64,000 nucleotides of DNA, from positions 1 to 64,000 of the forward strand of contig WBZZ01003326.1 in the NCBI GenBank assembly GCA_019918135.1, in the 5' to 3' direction. The translations under genes were made by a program, and so were the position numbers. The notes below the pieces were generated by a model. That model made no database searches, was not told the origin of the DNA, and saw nothing but the letters and a program-made list of their open reading frames with translations. Below, one piece after another: positions 1 to 9,015 of the stretch (positions are counted from its first letter, which is position 1; the number at the start of each line of letters is the position of its first letter). This DNA comes from Paulinella micropora (Eukaryota; Cercozoa; Imbricatea; Euglyphida; Paulinellidae).

Positions 1-75
1 CTTGCAGATGGACGGCTACGCAGGCAAACATGGCTAAGCGTTCTAGACGAGCCTGAAACGTTCGGGTATGTCGAC

Positions 76-622
76 TCACCGCTTGGTCCGGCTTAAAGAA
101 TTCCCAGACATTGCTTCTGCGCGGAATTTACGTAGCGCGTACACGAAATCTGATACCGGAGGACTGATCTCTGCCCAGGAAAACTCGTGTGGCGGTAGCA
201 GCTGCTCGCTCTGGAGCGGCGGCTCGCCTGATATCTCTAGGTGCGGCTGGTTGAGCAGCCGGTGTTTCTGGGCCTTGGTACTGGCTTCTCGCAAGGTAAT
301 GCTGTACCGGCCCCCGTCCGCGAGCTGTGCCAGCACTTCTGCGCCCACCCTGCCGGGCCCGAAAACTAAGAACCCGGCGTTTGCGCCCTGATCTATCAAG
401 AGGGCCCGCCTTCCTGCAATTGTACAGGATATGGCCTAACGAGGCAGGAAAGTCGGCGGCTAGGTTACTTAGGTTTCCACCCGTGTTTCCGAACAGCAAG
501 GGCACACGGTCCACCAGGAACGAGCGCAGAATGTCTTGGTTTCTAGAGTGCGCCGCTGCACGCCCGTTCCGACCACGCTGGTAAGGATGGAACCGCGAAG
601 ACTGCAAGCGTAGCGTGGCCAT
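76..622 (-). pseudogene. Remnant of an unrecognised gene
   Basis: Minus-strand coding potential begins at an ATG at 622 (MATLRLQSSRFHPYQ) and continues to a stop near 76. The right-hand part has balanced composition and a Gly-rich stretch (FGPGRVGAEVLAQLADGG). No family was recognised. Coding sense is shared between two overlapping frames, so the gene looks broken about once or is split by an unrecognised intron. The plus-strand frame over the same bases is less protein-like and was not called. Confidence 0.35.
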
Positions 623-1365
623 GAAACTACACAAATTACAATTCCTTTTAAGCTTCGGTACAAAGGGTGTACGAGGAGGGGAAATGGAGAGAGGGCGCAA
701 AGCACGGGAGGGGAAATGGAGAGAGGGGAGCGGGGCTTCAGAGACAAGTCTTGGCTGCTGCGGGATGGGGGGGGAGGTTTTGGAAAGCGTGTGCGGGCTT
801 TGTTTTGGCAGGAGGGGGGGGGGAGGCGAATCGTCCGTGAGGGGGAGCGAGGGGCGAACCTTTTTCTGGCCAAAGTTTTTTTTACTTCTTTCTTTTGCGC
901 ACATTATTTCTTTTATCGTTCCGACGACCCCTTACCCGCACACACACCCCTCCCACCGAACCACGCTCTCTTCTTTTCGAACCGCGCACACCCCCCCCCG
1001 CCCCTCTCTCCCTCTTTTTCGGTGTGGCTTTGGTGTTACGCCCGCGGCCAGAGGGAGGGAAAGAAGGATCCAGGCGCGAGATTCTAAAAAAAAACCAGGA
1101 AAAGTTACAGGGGTGCCTCTAAAAAAAACAAGGACGTAGGGCAGAACCTTTTTGTGCGGCGAAAGCTGGGGAGGGCAGGTAACAAAGCAGATTTCAAAGA
1201 GACGCGGGAGGGGAATTGATTGCCAGGGAGTGGGGGGGGAGGGAAGAAAAGGGGGGAGAAGAGTGGAAAGGGATTTTCCCCTTTTTTTTCGGAGCTCTGA
1301 AACTTTCTGTTTCCTCCCGCAAAAAAAAAAGAAAACAAACACACCAAAAGAGTGCAGCAAAGAAC
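623..1365. other. Intergenic spacer, low complexity
   Basis: No gene seen. The spacer is full of G, C, A and T runs and purine-rich stretches, including a short direct repeat of GGGGAAATGGAGAGAGG near 680 and 712. An A-rich run (1321-1345) just before the ATG at 1366 may be part of the promoter of the capsid-like gene. Confidence 0.6.
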
Positions 1366-3200
1366 ATGAGCACCCTTGACGGCGATTGGCGGAATGATGA
1401 CGAACGGCCGCACAAAAAACGCCGCGTCAAGTTTGAGCCCTGGCCCCAGGACGAGGAAGGGCCGGAAATCTCGTCCGACGGGCCCGTAGTCAAGATGCTA
1501 GCGAGCTTTAACCGGGCTATGAGCTCACTCAGACCGATCAGCCTGGCCAAGGCGTCGACGCGAGCGCCGCTGTCGGACAACGACCCGATGGACTTTATTA
1601 CGCAGAGCCTGTGGAACAGCTTTGACGGCGGCCACTTTACTATGAACCAGATGTTCATGAACATGCTCGTTGTTTCGCGGCCCGAGCTCCTGAGCGCGAT
1701 CTCCATGATCACCTGGGACGATTTTCTCGAGAAGTACAAGACGGTGAAACCGCACGGGGACCGGGTTACCATGGTGGAATGGCAGTTCAACCCCAAGGCG
1801 CTCAACCCCAAGAGCCAGCGTGTGCCCGGGGTGCTGCTAGAAACCAGCAGGTCGACCAAGACACAGGCCATCCAGCACTACGGGGTGGGCTTTGTCATGC
1901 CTTCGGACTGGCCCATGGACAAGACCAAGGTGGTGGTGTACGAGGAATCGCTGCGGGCCGTGAGCATGTCGGTGGTGCTGTCGCTCAACTACAACCTCGT
2001 GAACAAGCTCGTGGAGGAGTCCGTCAGGCGCCTGGTAGAGACCGACTACAAGCTGCCGCTCATCAACGCGCGCGACCTCGCGACGCTGCTGGAGCAGAGG
2101 AACGCGCACATCTTTGCCGTGAACAAGGACGGCGTGGGCATCAACGGCATCGAGGTCAAGGCCATGGGCCTGCTCAGAAACCAGGGCAAGGAGCCGGACA
2201 TGGTGCTGCTCACGAACGAGGTCTACCGCTTTGCCAACACGATCAAGGCGGAGAGCAGGATCCTGCCCATGTTCGGCAGGACGAGCCCAAGGTCAAGCCG
2301 CACGACCGCACCAACGAGAAGCTCGTGATGTTCCGGACGCAGCAGGGGCTGGACGCCATCCCTTCGCGCAGCTACCAGGTGGGCAGGCGCGAGCCGCACG
2401 ACCCCACGACGACCCCGTGCATCATCTCGGAACGCTTCCAGATGCTGCCGGACGGCAATATGAGCAACAGGGACTTTGAACGCTACGAGAGCTCGCAGCG
2501 CACGATCGGCATAGTCGACGGCGACCAGGGCGAGATACATTACTTGACCCTCAAGGCCGTCCTGCAACACTCGGGCCTGTTCGGCGGCGGCGGCGCCCGG
2601 GGCCCTGGGCCAGAAGCTGTTCAAGGCGATTTTGGGAGTAGACAGACCTACTATGTACCAATTGTACGACGGCGCGGGGCTCCTCGGTGTGCTGTCCTAC
2701 TTGCTGGGCCAGAGGCCCGAGCTTGCCGACCAGCTGCCACCGACGCCGACGGCTGGCGACAGCGACGACGACGGCGGGGGTGGCGGCGGCGGTGGTGGTG
2801 GTGGCGAAGAAGACAGCGACGACGACGACGGCTTGGCCGCCGGGGCCGGTCCTGCGACTGGTGGCGGCGGTTTGGACGTAACCAGCACTGCAGTATCAAC
2901 ATACTGGCGCCGGATGCAGCTTCTACTATCGCTGCCAAGGGTTTTCTTGGTATCCAGGGCTGGGCCAGAACGTTTATCAGTGGAACGCCAATCAGCAAAG
3001 ACATGGGAGCGGGTGAACTTCTGGACAGTGTCAAACAAAGTGATCAAAAACAGAAGACGATGCTGCTCGGTCTGCTCAGGGCGCTGTTTTCCAAGGGCAA
3101 AACCAGCGCCGCACAGTTATACGGTTGGTTCGTAAATTCGCTGTTGCACATATGTCAAAGACAACGCTGGTGCGCTCGATGCATCGGGCCATTCAGCACC
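1366..3200 (+). pseudogene. Capsid-like gene, left part (HK97-type major capsid protein candidate)
   Basis: The ATG at 1366 opens a protein (MSTLDGDWRNDDERPHKKRR) with a basic stretch. It has the general pattern of an HK97-type capsid N-arm and E-loop region: a VEWQFNPKALNPKSQRVPG segment, then QHYGVGFVMPSDWP, then helices with SVVLSLNYNLVNKLVEE. A Gly/Asp-rich low-complexity stretch lies near 2770-2840. It sits directly upstream of, and on the same strand as, the open stretch 3214-4539, which looks like the other half of the same capsid family. Coding sense is distributed over more than one frame, so the element appears broken in a few places. The HK97 assignment rests on pattern and neighbour, not on a search; another virion protein is possible. 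Confidence 0.45.
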
Positions 3201-3213
3201 ATTTCCCCAAATT

Positions 3214-4539
3214 ATGGAGGGAACTATGCAAACATACAAAAAGCAGATCGTGGCACTACTGAACACCGCCGACGCTTCCTACCAAGGCTTAATACCGAAA
3301 GTAGCAGCATTTCTCGATGACAAAGATTCAAACGAAGGAAAGGCCTTTGCCTGCATGTGGATTTACTACGAGTCTGAAACGAAGAAAGCCACGAGCGACA
3401 ACATCAGCAGATTTAGTCTGCGCGCGAGCCTCCTGCGCGGTCTGTCACATTTTTGCACCGAGAAAACAAAAGAATCGGACAGGTTTTTAGCCTCGATAAT
3501 GGATTTGTACGATGAAAAGCGGGACGCTGATGAGCAAGGGACGCTAATTGGCCAGCATTTGCTGGAGAAGGAGTTCTGCCCCGCCTCGGCGCCAGACAAG
3601 TCTGTCTCCGCTAGCTACATACAGCAGCTCGTGCGCGAAGCTCTTAAGAAACACGTGCCGTCCGGCGGCACGCCGCCCAAGGGCAGTACGCCGTCGGGAA
3701 ATAGTTTCGAACGTTTCGAGAGCTGGCTGAAAAAAGAACCGGTTACGCGCGCGAACCTGGAGTGGGTCATCGACCACAACCTGCCCTTCCCGCTCGGCTT
3801 CATGCTCTTCCGGCCCGCTGTTAAGTTCGTCGGCGGGTCGGCGCTCTTTATGCGCAAGGGGCAGGGCAGCGCGCACGTCGTCGTCAAGGACTCGGACGTG
3901 GTCTTTGCCAACGACCCCGACTCTTTCCAGACCAGCGTGCAGGTGCGCTTCAAGGCGGGCACCATCGTCATGGACCGCCGCACGCTGCGGATAGAGCCCA
4001 ACATCGTCTCGGTCCGCTACGAGCACGGGGCGGGCGTCAAGCTCGCTACCGTCACCAAGCAACTCAACGGCAGCGACCCGCGCCCCGGCCAGGAATGGGA
4101 CATCGTCGTCGTGCCCGTGCCGTACACGTACGTGCCCAAGTCTTGGTTCAGCTCCATGACGGGCAAAATCACCCCGGAGCTCGTCGGCGAGCGCTTCGAT
4201 GACGATCCGTCCGCCCCAATGTGCGAGCTGGTGCTGAGCGCGCTCAAATACAAGGTGTCGGACCTCACCAGCGCGCAGCCGCTCATGTTTAGCGAAGAGG
4301 GTATCTTCAAGCCCCTGGAAATTGAGCAGTCCATTTGCTGCCGCGGCGCGCAGCTCACCTACAGCCGCATACACGGCAGGCTGCACGACGCCGCGGTCGG
4401 CCGGACCGCGCTCGGCCCGCGCGCCGACCCCCACGCCTTCATGCAGCTCAAGGGCGCGGGCGCCGAGTACGCCGGCACGGGCGTGCAGGGCTCCACGTTC
4501 TTGGGCCCCTTGTTGGGCCCGCAGCCGCACGACTTGTGA
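3214..4539 (+). CDS. Capsid-like protein, right part (mirusvirus MCP-like)
   Basis: This is an uninterrupted stretch of 441 residues from the ATG at 3214; a second ATG at 3226 is an alternative start. After a helical first 150 residues and a Pro/Gly linker, residues about 190-280 read LPFPLGFMLFRPAVKF, then GGSALFMRKGQGSAHVVV, a beta-rich FKAGTIVMDRRTLRIEP and VSVRYEHGAGVKL. This succession (PFG-like, FRP, a Gly-Ser turn, strands, then a YxxGxG strand) is how I remember the C-terminal half of mirusvirus HK97-fold capsid proteins. Herpes and tailed-phage relatives share the fold but little sequence. The gene follows the left capsid-like part on the same strand, so the two may be one ancestral gene. 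The role would be the icosahedral shell. Without a profile or structure search this is a supported guess. Confidence 0.5.
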   Translation: MEGTMQTYKKQIVALLNTADASYQGLIPKVAAFLDDKDSNEGKAFACMWIYYESETKKATSDNISRFSLRASLLRGLSHFCTEKTKESDRFLASIMDLYDEKRDADEQGTLIGQHLLEKEFCPASAPDKSVSASYIQQLVREALKKHVPSGGTPPKGSTPSGNSFERFESWLKKEPVTRANLEWVIDHNLPFPLGFMLFRPAVKFVGGSALFMRKGQGSAHVVVKDSDVVFANDPDSFQTSVQVRFKAGTIVMDRRTLRIEPNIVSVRYEHGAGVKLATVTKQLNGSDPRPGQEWDIVVVPVPYTYVPKSWFSSMTGKITPELVGERFDDDPSAPMCELVLSALKYKVSDLTSAQPLMFSEEGIFKPLEIEQSICCRGAQLTYSRIHGRLHDAAVGRTALGPRADPHAFMQLKGAGAEYAGTGVQGSTFLGPLLGPQPHDL

Positions 4540-4734
4540 GAGAGAAAGCACCGCGAAAGTCTCCTACCATTCGCGACCCCCACTCAATATATAGATATTT
4601 TCTTCCGGAAAAATCAACCAAGTTACAATTAAAAAAAAAGTTTTTTTACTCTTTGCTTGGCTTGGCTTGCCCAAGGCCGGGCCCCCCCCCCTCTTTCTCT
4701 CTCTCTCTCTCTCTCTCCATTTCCCCGGGCTTCT
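4540..4734. repeat. Convergent spacer with CT microsatellite
   Basis: This is the short spacer between two converging genes. It holds an A8 run, a T7 run, a C9 run and a pure CT repeat at about 4690-4717. A polyadenylation or termination zone for both genes is plausible; no defined hairpin terminator was seen. Confidence 0.5.
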
Positions 4735-5550
4735 TTACAAGAAACGGTTGTGCCTGTCCCTCACATCGGCCTTCTTCGCCACTATCGACTCCTTGCGGAA
4801 CCGTTCCTCCGCCAAATACACGCAGCGCCTGTATTGTTGCTGCTTGCCGTCCATAAACGTCGCTTCCACCGCCACCACGTCCCCCGGGCGCGCGCCGCAC
4901 CACTTGGCCGCGGGGTCCGAACTGAACAGCACGGGCAGCCGGCCGGCGTCTAGCTGGAACACCGCTTCCAGCCTCTTTAACTCGGCCGCGCCGAGCACGC
5001 GGTGCTCGTGGTGGTACAGTCCGCGCACCCCCGGCGTGAACAACAGCGAGTCCTCGTCCCAGAAGTCTATGCGCCACCCGAGCGCAACCTCTCGCTCGGC
5101 CATCAGCTCCGCCACCGGCGCGCGCCGCTTGCGGTGGATGATAATTAAGTGCCTGGGCTCCGACGCCGCCGACTCCTCCGCCGCGGCTATCCATTTCTTC
5201 GCCGTGCTCCGCCGCAGCAGCGTGTCGTGCGGGTCCTGCAGGAACCTCCAGAACACCGTCAGCACCGGCGCGCCCGTGCGCGCCGGGGCCCAGTCGCCCG
5301 TGATGTCCACCAGGTCCAGCGAGTCCTTGCGCTCGTAGCCCAGGCGCGCCAGCAACGCGCGCACGTTCTCGGCCACCACGGACGCCTGCCAGCCGCACGG
5401 GCATTCAAACAGGTCTTGTTGGACGCTGGCGATTTCGTTGCCGCCGCACGTCTGGCACACCACGCGCTCGGGCCAGCCGGCCACCACGGCTGTGCCCCGG
5501 CGCGGTGCGCTCGCCAGCACTTCCTGCAACGAAATACCTTCCGCGGTCAT
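4735..5550 (-). CDS. RPB5: DNA-directed RNA polymerase subunit 5 (RPB5-like) with N-terminal zinc ribbon
   Basis: The protein has 271 residues from the ATG at 5550. The C-terminal third carries the RPB5 assembly-domain signature: H183 begins HRVLGAAELKRL, followed by LPVLFSSDPAAKWCGARPGD (205-224) and a terminal YRRCV strand, matching the LPRI..DPV.RY.G...G.V pattern of eukaryotic, archaeal RpoH and viral RPB5. The middle (LTVFWRFLQDP, RHLIIIHRKR, GWRIDFWDEDSLL) fits the N-terminal jaw domain. The first 60 residues are extra: C32, C35, C50 and C52 make a compact zinc-ribbon-like knuckle that is absent from cellular RPB5 (about 205-215 residues). It would act in the viral RNA polymerase. It is transcribed divergently from the F-box/LRR gene at 5754, with about 200 bp shared between them. 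Confidence 0.85.
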   Translation of the reverse strand: MTAEGISLQEVLASAPRRGTAVVAGWPERVVCQTCGGNEIASVQQDLFECPCGWQASVVAENVRALLARLGYERKDSLDLVDITGDWAPARTGAPVLTVFWRFLQDPHDTLLRRSTAKKWIAAAEESAASEPRHLIIIHRKRRAPVAELMAEREVALGWRIDFWDEDSLLFTPGVRGLYHHEHRVLGAAELKRLEAVFQLDAGRLPVLFSSDPAAKWCGARPGDVVAVEATFMDGKQQQYRRCVYLAEERFRKESIVAKKADVRDRHNRFL

Positions 5551-5753
5551 GCCGCTGTTTGGCAGGGGGGAATTTTGTGCGGGACGGGCGGCACGGGCCG
5601 TGGGGAGGGTGTTTAGTACCCTCGGGTCCCCTCCCTCTCTCCCACACCATCGAAGCCAAAAAAGGGGGGGGAGGACGGCCGCAAAAGACCACCCCATTTT
5701 CCCCTCCCATTTTCTCTCCAAATTTCCCCCCGTTCCTTTCTATTAAAAAAAAC
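5551..5753. promoter_or_regulatory. Shared divergent promoter region
   Basis: About 200 bp separate the starts of RPB5 (leftward) and the F-box/LRR gene (rightward). The segment has G runs and ends in TATTAAAAAAAAC immediately before the rightward ATG. An A-rich tract just before the start also precedes the F-box/LRR gene at 24614. Assignment as a promoter is by position only. Confidence 0.35.
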
Positions 5754-6865
5754 ATGGCCGAAAAAATTAAGTCCGCTAGGAAGCTGGCGGCAGGGGATGC
5801 GGGAGCGTCGAAGCGCAGGTGCCTTGTGCACACCAACAGCGCCTCGTCGCTGCTCACTCTGCCAGACGATGTATGGCCCATGATCAACGGCCTGGCCGGC
5901 CCCGAACTCGCGAGCGTCCTGGCCCTGACGTGCACGGCCCTACTGGCGCTGGTGCGGGGCCCCACGTTCTGGGGGAACTTCCAACAGCCCGCCTTCGAGC
6001 TCGAGCTGCCCACCCATCGGCGCATACTCGCCTGGCTGCACAAGTCTACTCTCTTGGGCAGCCTAGACATCAAACGCCCTGTACAGGAAGCCGATCTCCG
6101 TGTGCTCTCGGGCTTCTCAGTCAACAAACTAGCTCTAACCGGTCAGCAACGGTGGGCAGAGCTCTTGCCAGCGTTTTGGTCTATCCGCAAGCTGTTTCTA
6201 TCGAACTGCCACGACATTAGTCCGCTAGCGAACTTGCGCAGCGCCGGTTCGCTCCTTTCACTGAGCATCCAAACCAACGATCAGTGCGCGGACGACACTT
6301 TAGCTCGCGTCCTGCCCCAACTGACAAGACTTGAATGGATGTGGCTCTCGGGCAGCCCTACCGACCAGGCACTGCGGGGGCTCAGGGACCTTAAGGACCT
6401 ACAAGCTCTTTTCCTGGGAGATTGCGCGCGAATCACGGGGGCCTGCCTGGGCCAGCTCCCCGAGTGCCCCAAGCTCCGAGAGCTATGGCTCTCGCGCTGC
6501 CCCCTCATCACCGACGACCGGCTGGCCGCGCTCCGGGACTGCAAAACGCTCGAAAGCCTGTCCCTGGAATCCTGTACGGGCCTGACCGGCGCGCTCAATG
6601 CCCCGCGCTGCGGTGTCTCGCCATCCGGAAAGGTACCAATATTACAAGCGCCTCGTTGGCCCTCTGCCTGCGAAGATGTGCCTCGCTCTACCATTTAGAT
6701 ATTCATGGCTGCGCAAACTTAACTAGTGAGTGGCTCGCCGAGTTACAGCACTGCGACAACCTAACGAAATTGGAACTACAGTCCTGTCCGGGGATTAACA
6801 CGCTGGACCCGCTCCAGTATTGCCGTTCGCTGAAAAAGCTCGAAGTGTACGAATCCGGGGCGTAA
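5754..6865 (+). pseudogene. F-box/leucine-rich-repeat protein, copy 1
   Basis: The start is the ATG at 5754 (MAEKIKSARKLAAG). Residues about 30-75 form an F-box-like helix set (LLTLPDDVWPMINGLAGPEL, then a conserved FW) that it shares with the genes at 7111, 9016 and 24614. The rest consists of cysteine-containing leucine-rich repeats of the AMN1/FBXL type (L..L.L..C..ITD..L..L). Such proteins usually supply the substrate-binding arm of SCF ubiquitin ligases, and viruses use them to redirect host degradation. The repeat array continues to about 6865, but the reading frame is interrupted about once. It is the most divergent of the three tandem copies. Confidence 0.7.
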
Positions 6866-7110
6866 CACAGGAAATGCTCGAGCGCCTGCAGAGAAGGAGG
6901 CCTGACCTAGAGATTTCTTCACAGTTTGATTAAAAAAAGCAAAAAACCTTGGTGCAAACACACAGGCGCCGCAGGCCCCCCCCCCCACAACAAAGAGCAC
7001 GGCGGGGGAAAGGGAATGGGCCCGGAAGAAGCGGGGGGGGGGGGGCAGCAGGCAAAAAGAAGAACACGCGCCCACCCCCCCGTTGAACACTGCGACTTTA
7101 GAAAAGGGGC

Positions 7111-8619
7111 ATGAGTTATTTTCTGGCCACGAGGAGGTCAGCCCGAGCCACCCGCGGGATCCCCCCTCCCTCGGCGCCGCTTGAAGAGGTCAGGCCACGC
7201 AAAAGAACCAAACTTCGGTCCGAGCAGTCTTCTTGCTGGCTGTTCAAACTGCCCGACGATCTCTGGCCAGCCGTGAGAGACCTGGCAGGCGCGGAGGAGG
7301 CCGTCCGGTTCGCGCTCGCGTGCAAAAGCTCCTTGGCTCTAGTCCAGCAACCCGCCTTCTGGGCAAACTACGAGCAGCCAGTGTTTAGGTTTTCGAACGA
7401 GCAGCACCGCAGAATACTCCGGTTCCGCGCCAAATGCCCTATACAACGGTTGGTGCTACAGCAGCCCTACTACCAAGACCGCGAACGCTGGTCCGACTAC
7501 CAGGGCTACTCCCTAAAAACCGTCACGGTAGAAACCTTGGTCCTGGAGGGCGAATGGTACTCTGACCGGTTGTGGCAAGAAAGCAAGGCCCTGGACGAGT
7601 TTGGCTGCATCCACCACCTAGTGGCCAGGGGCACCATCAACATCTGTCTGTCTCTGAAAGATAGTCAGCACACCCAGACTCTCCGGACGCTCGTGATTTC
7701 GAGCCAAAGAGTCCTCGACGAAAACCTCCGGAACCTGCAGGAACTGCAGCAACTACAGAACCTGGCGCTGCACGATTGTCGTGTAATTACAGACCACGGG
7801 CTGAAACATCTACGCTCCATGCCGAAACTCCAGAAACTCTACCTAGCCTCTTGCCCCCAAATCACGGGCTCCGGCCTGCAGGACCTGACGATCACGGGGC
7901 TGGCCTTGCGCGACTTGGTCGGAGCTACGAACGTGCTCCAGCAACTGCCTTCGCTCACGAAACTGCAGGAGCTGGACTTGCTCGACTTTAGGCCCCTCGC
8001 ACCAGCCGCCGTACGTTCACTGGACAAGGGCCTCACGAAGCTCAAGCTGGCTCTGGATCCCGGCGCGTCGGATGAGCTGCTGGACGAACTGTCCGGCTGG
8101 CCGGGCCTGCACGCCCTGTGTCTGTCCAGATGTCCAGCCCTCACCCCGCGGGGCTTGGCTAAATTGCAGCGCTGCCCCGCGCTCCAAGAACTGCGTTTGG
8201 GGCAGGCCAATCGATTCGCCAACCTCAGGGCACTGCACGCCTGCCGCTCGCTTCGCACTTTGAAGCTGTGGCGCTGTGGGCCCTTAACCACCGGAGTGCT
8301 CAACAGGCAAACTCCTACGGGACTTGCGGGCTGCGCGGGCCTACAACGGCTAGTGTTAGGGTCTTACAACATAACCAGCTCGACGCTCTCCGAAATAAAG
8401 CAGTGCCAGGCGCTGCAAGAACTAGAATTTTCTTGGTGCTATTTCGGCGGAGATGTGGCCGAGCTCAAGCACTGCCGAGCGTTGCGAACAATTAAGATGA
8501 GCGAGTGCCAGATTCCGCCAGCAGAAATGCTGCAGCGGCTCAGGCAGGCCAGGCCCGGTTTGCAAGTGGACACGACCTCTTTCCCTGCCAAGGAGCTGGA
8601 AGATCCATGGGATTCTTGA
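7111..8619 (+). CDS. F-box/leucine-rich-repeat protein, copy 2
   Basis: This is an intact 502-residue protein. A basic N-terminus (residues 8-36, RRSARATRG, RPRKRTKLR) could be a nuclear localisation signal. An F-box-like domain lies at about 42-90: LFKLPDDLWPAVRDLAGAEE, then RFALACKSSLALV and FWANYEQPVF. It is followed by roughly a dozen CC-type leucine-rich repeats (for example LQNLALHDCRVITDHGLKHL). The likely role is a substrate adaptor of a host SCF ubiquitin ligase. It is the close tandem neighbour of the copy at 9016, with matching length and architecture, so they arose by local duplication. The start is the first ATG after a G-run-rich spacer. Confidence 0.85.
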   Translation: MSYFLATRRSARATRGIPPPSAPLEEVRPRKRTKLRSEQSSCWLFKLPDDLWPAVRDLAGAEEAVRFALACKSSLALVQQPAFWANYEQPVFRFSNEQHRRILRFRAKCPIQRLVLQQPYYQDRERWSDYQGYSLKTVTVETLVLEGEWYSDRLWQESKALDEFGCIHHLVARGTINICLSLKDSQHTQTLRTLVISSQRVLDENLRNLQELQQLQNLALHDCRVITDHGLKHLRSMPKLQKLYLASCPQITGSGLQDLTITGLALRDLVGATNVLQQLPSLTKLQELDLLDFRPLAPAAVRSLDKGLTKLKLALDPGASDELLDELSGWPGLHALCLSRCPALTPRGLAKLQRCPALQELRLGQANRFANLRALHACRSLRTLKLWRCGPLTTGVLNRQTPTGLAGCAGLQRLVLGSYNITSSTLSEIKQCQALQELEFSWCYFGGDVAELKHCRALRTIKMSECQIPPAEMLQRLRQARPGLQVDTTSFPAKELEDPWDS

Positions 8620-9015
8620 ACACTTCGTTCTTTTTAAATTTTACAGAATGCTTGTTTTTCTCTAAAAGACTGAGAGAGAGGGGACGACGGTCGGGGAGAG
8701 TGCAGCTCAAAGCCAGCTACCTTATTTCTTTTTTTTGGGGGGGGGTGGGGGGCTGTGTCGTCTTTCGTGCCCTTAAGCCCCCTCCCTTTAGTTGCTTGCG
8801 CCCCCCCCCTCCCTGACACCTACACCCAGAAAAAAAATCGAAACCACCCAAGAAAAATTACAAAAACCCATCCCCACACCCCTTGCCCGCCCCCCGGCCT
8901 CAAAAGAAAGGGAAGGTTGCGAGACAGGAGAGAAAAAAAAACGGGCAAGACGGAAAACCTGCGCGGAAGGTGAGCTTGGGCCTAAACCTCCAAGGAGACA
9001 CAGCAAAAAGAAGAA
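8620..9015. other. Intergenic spacer, homopolymer rich
   Basis: No gene was found between the two tandem F-box/LRR genes. The spacer contains T8, G9, C8 and repeated A runs and a purine-rich lead-in to the ATG at 9016. No convincing TATA box was seen. Confidence 0.6.
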
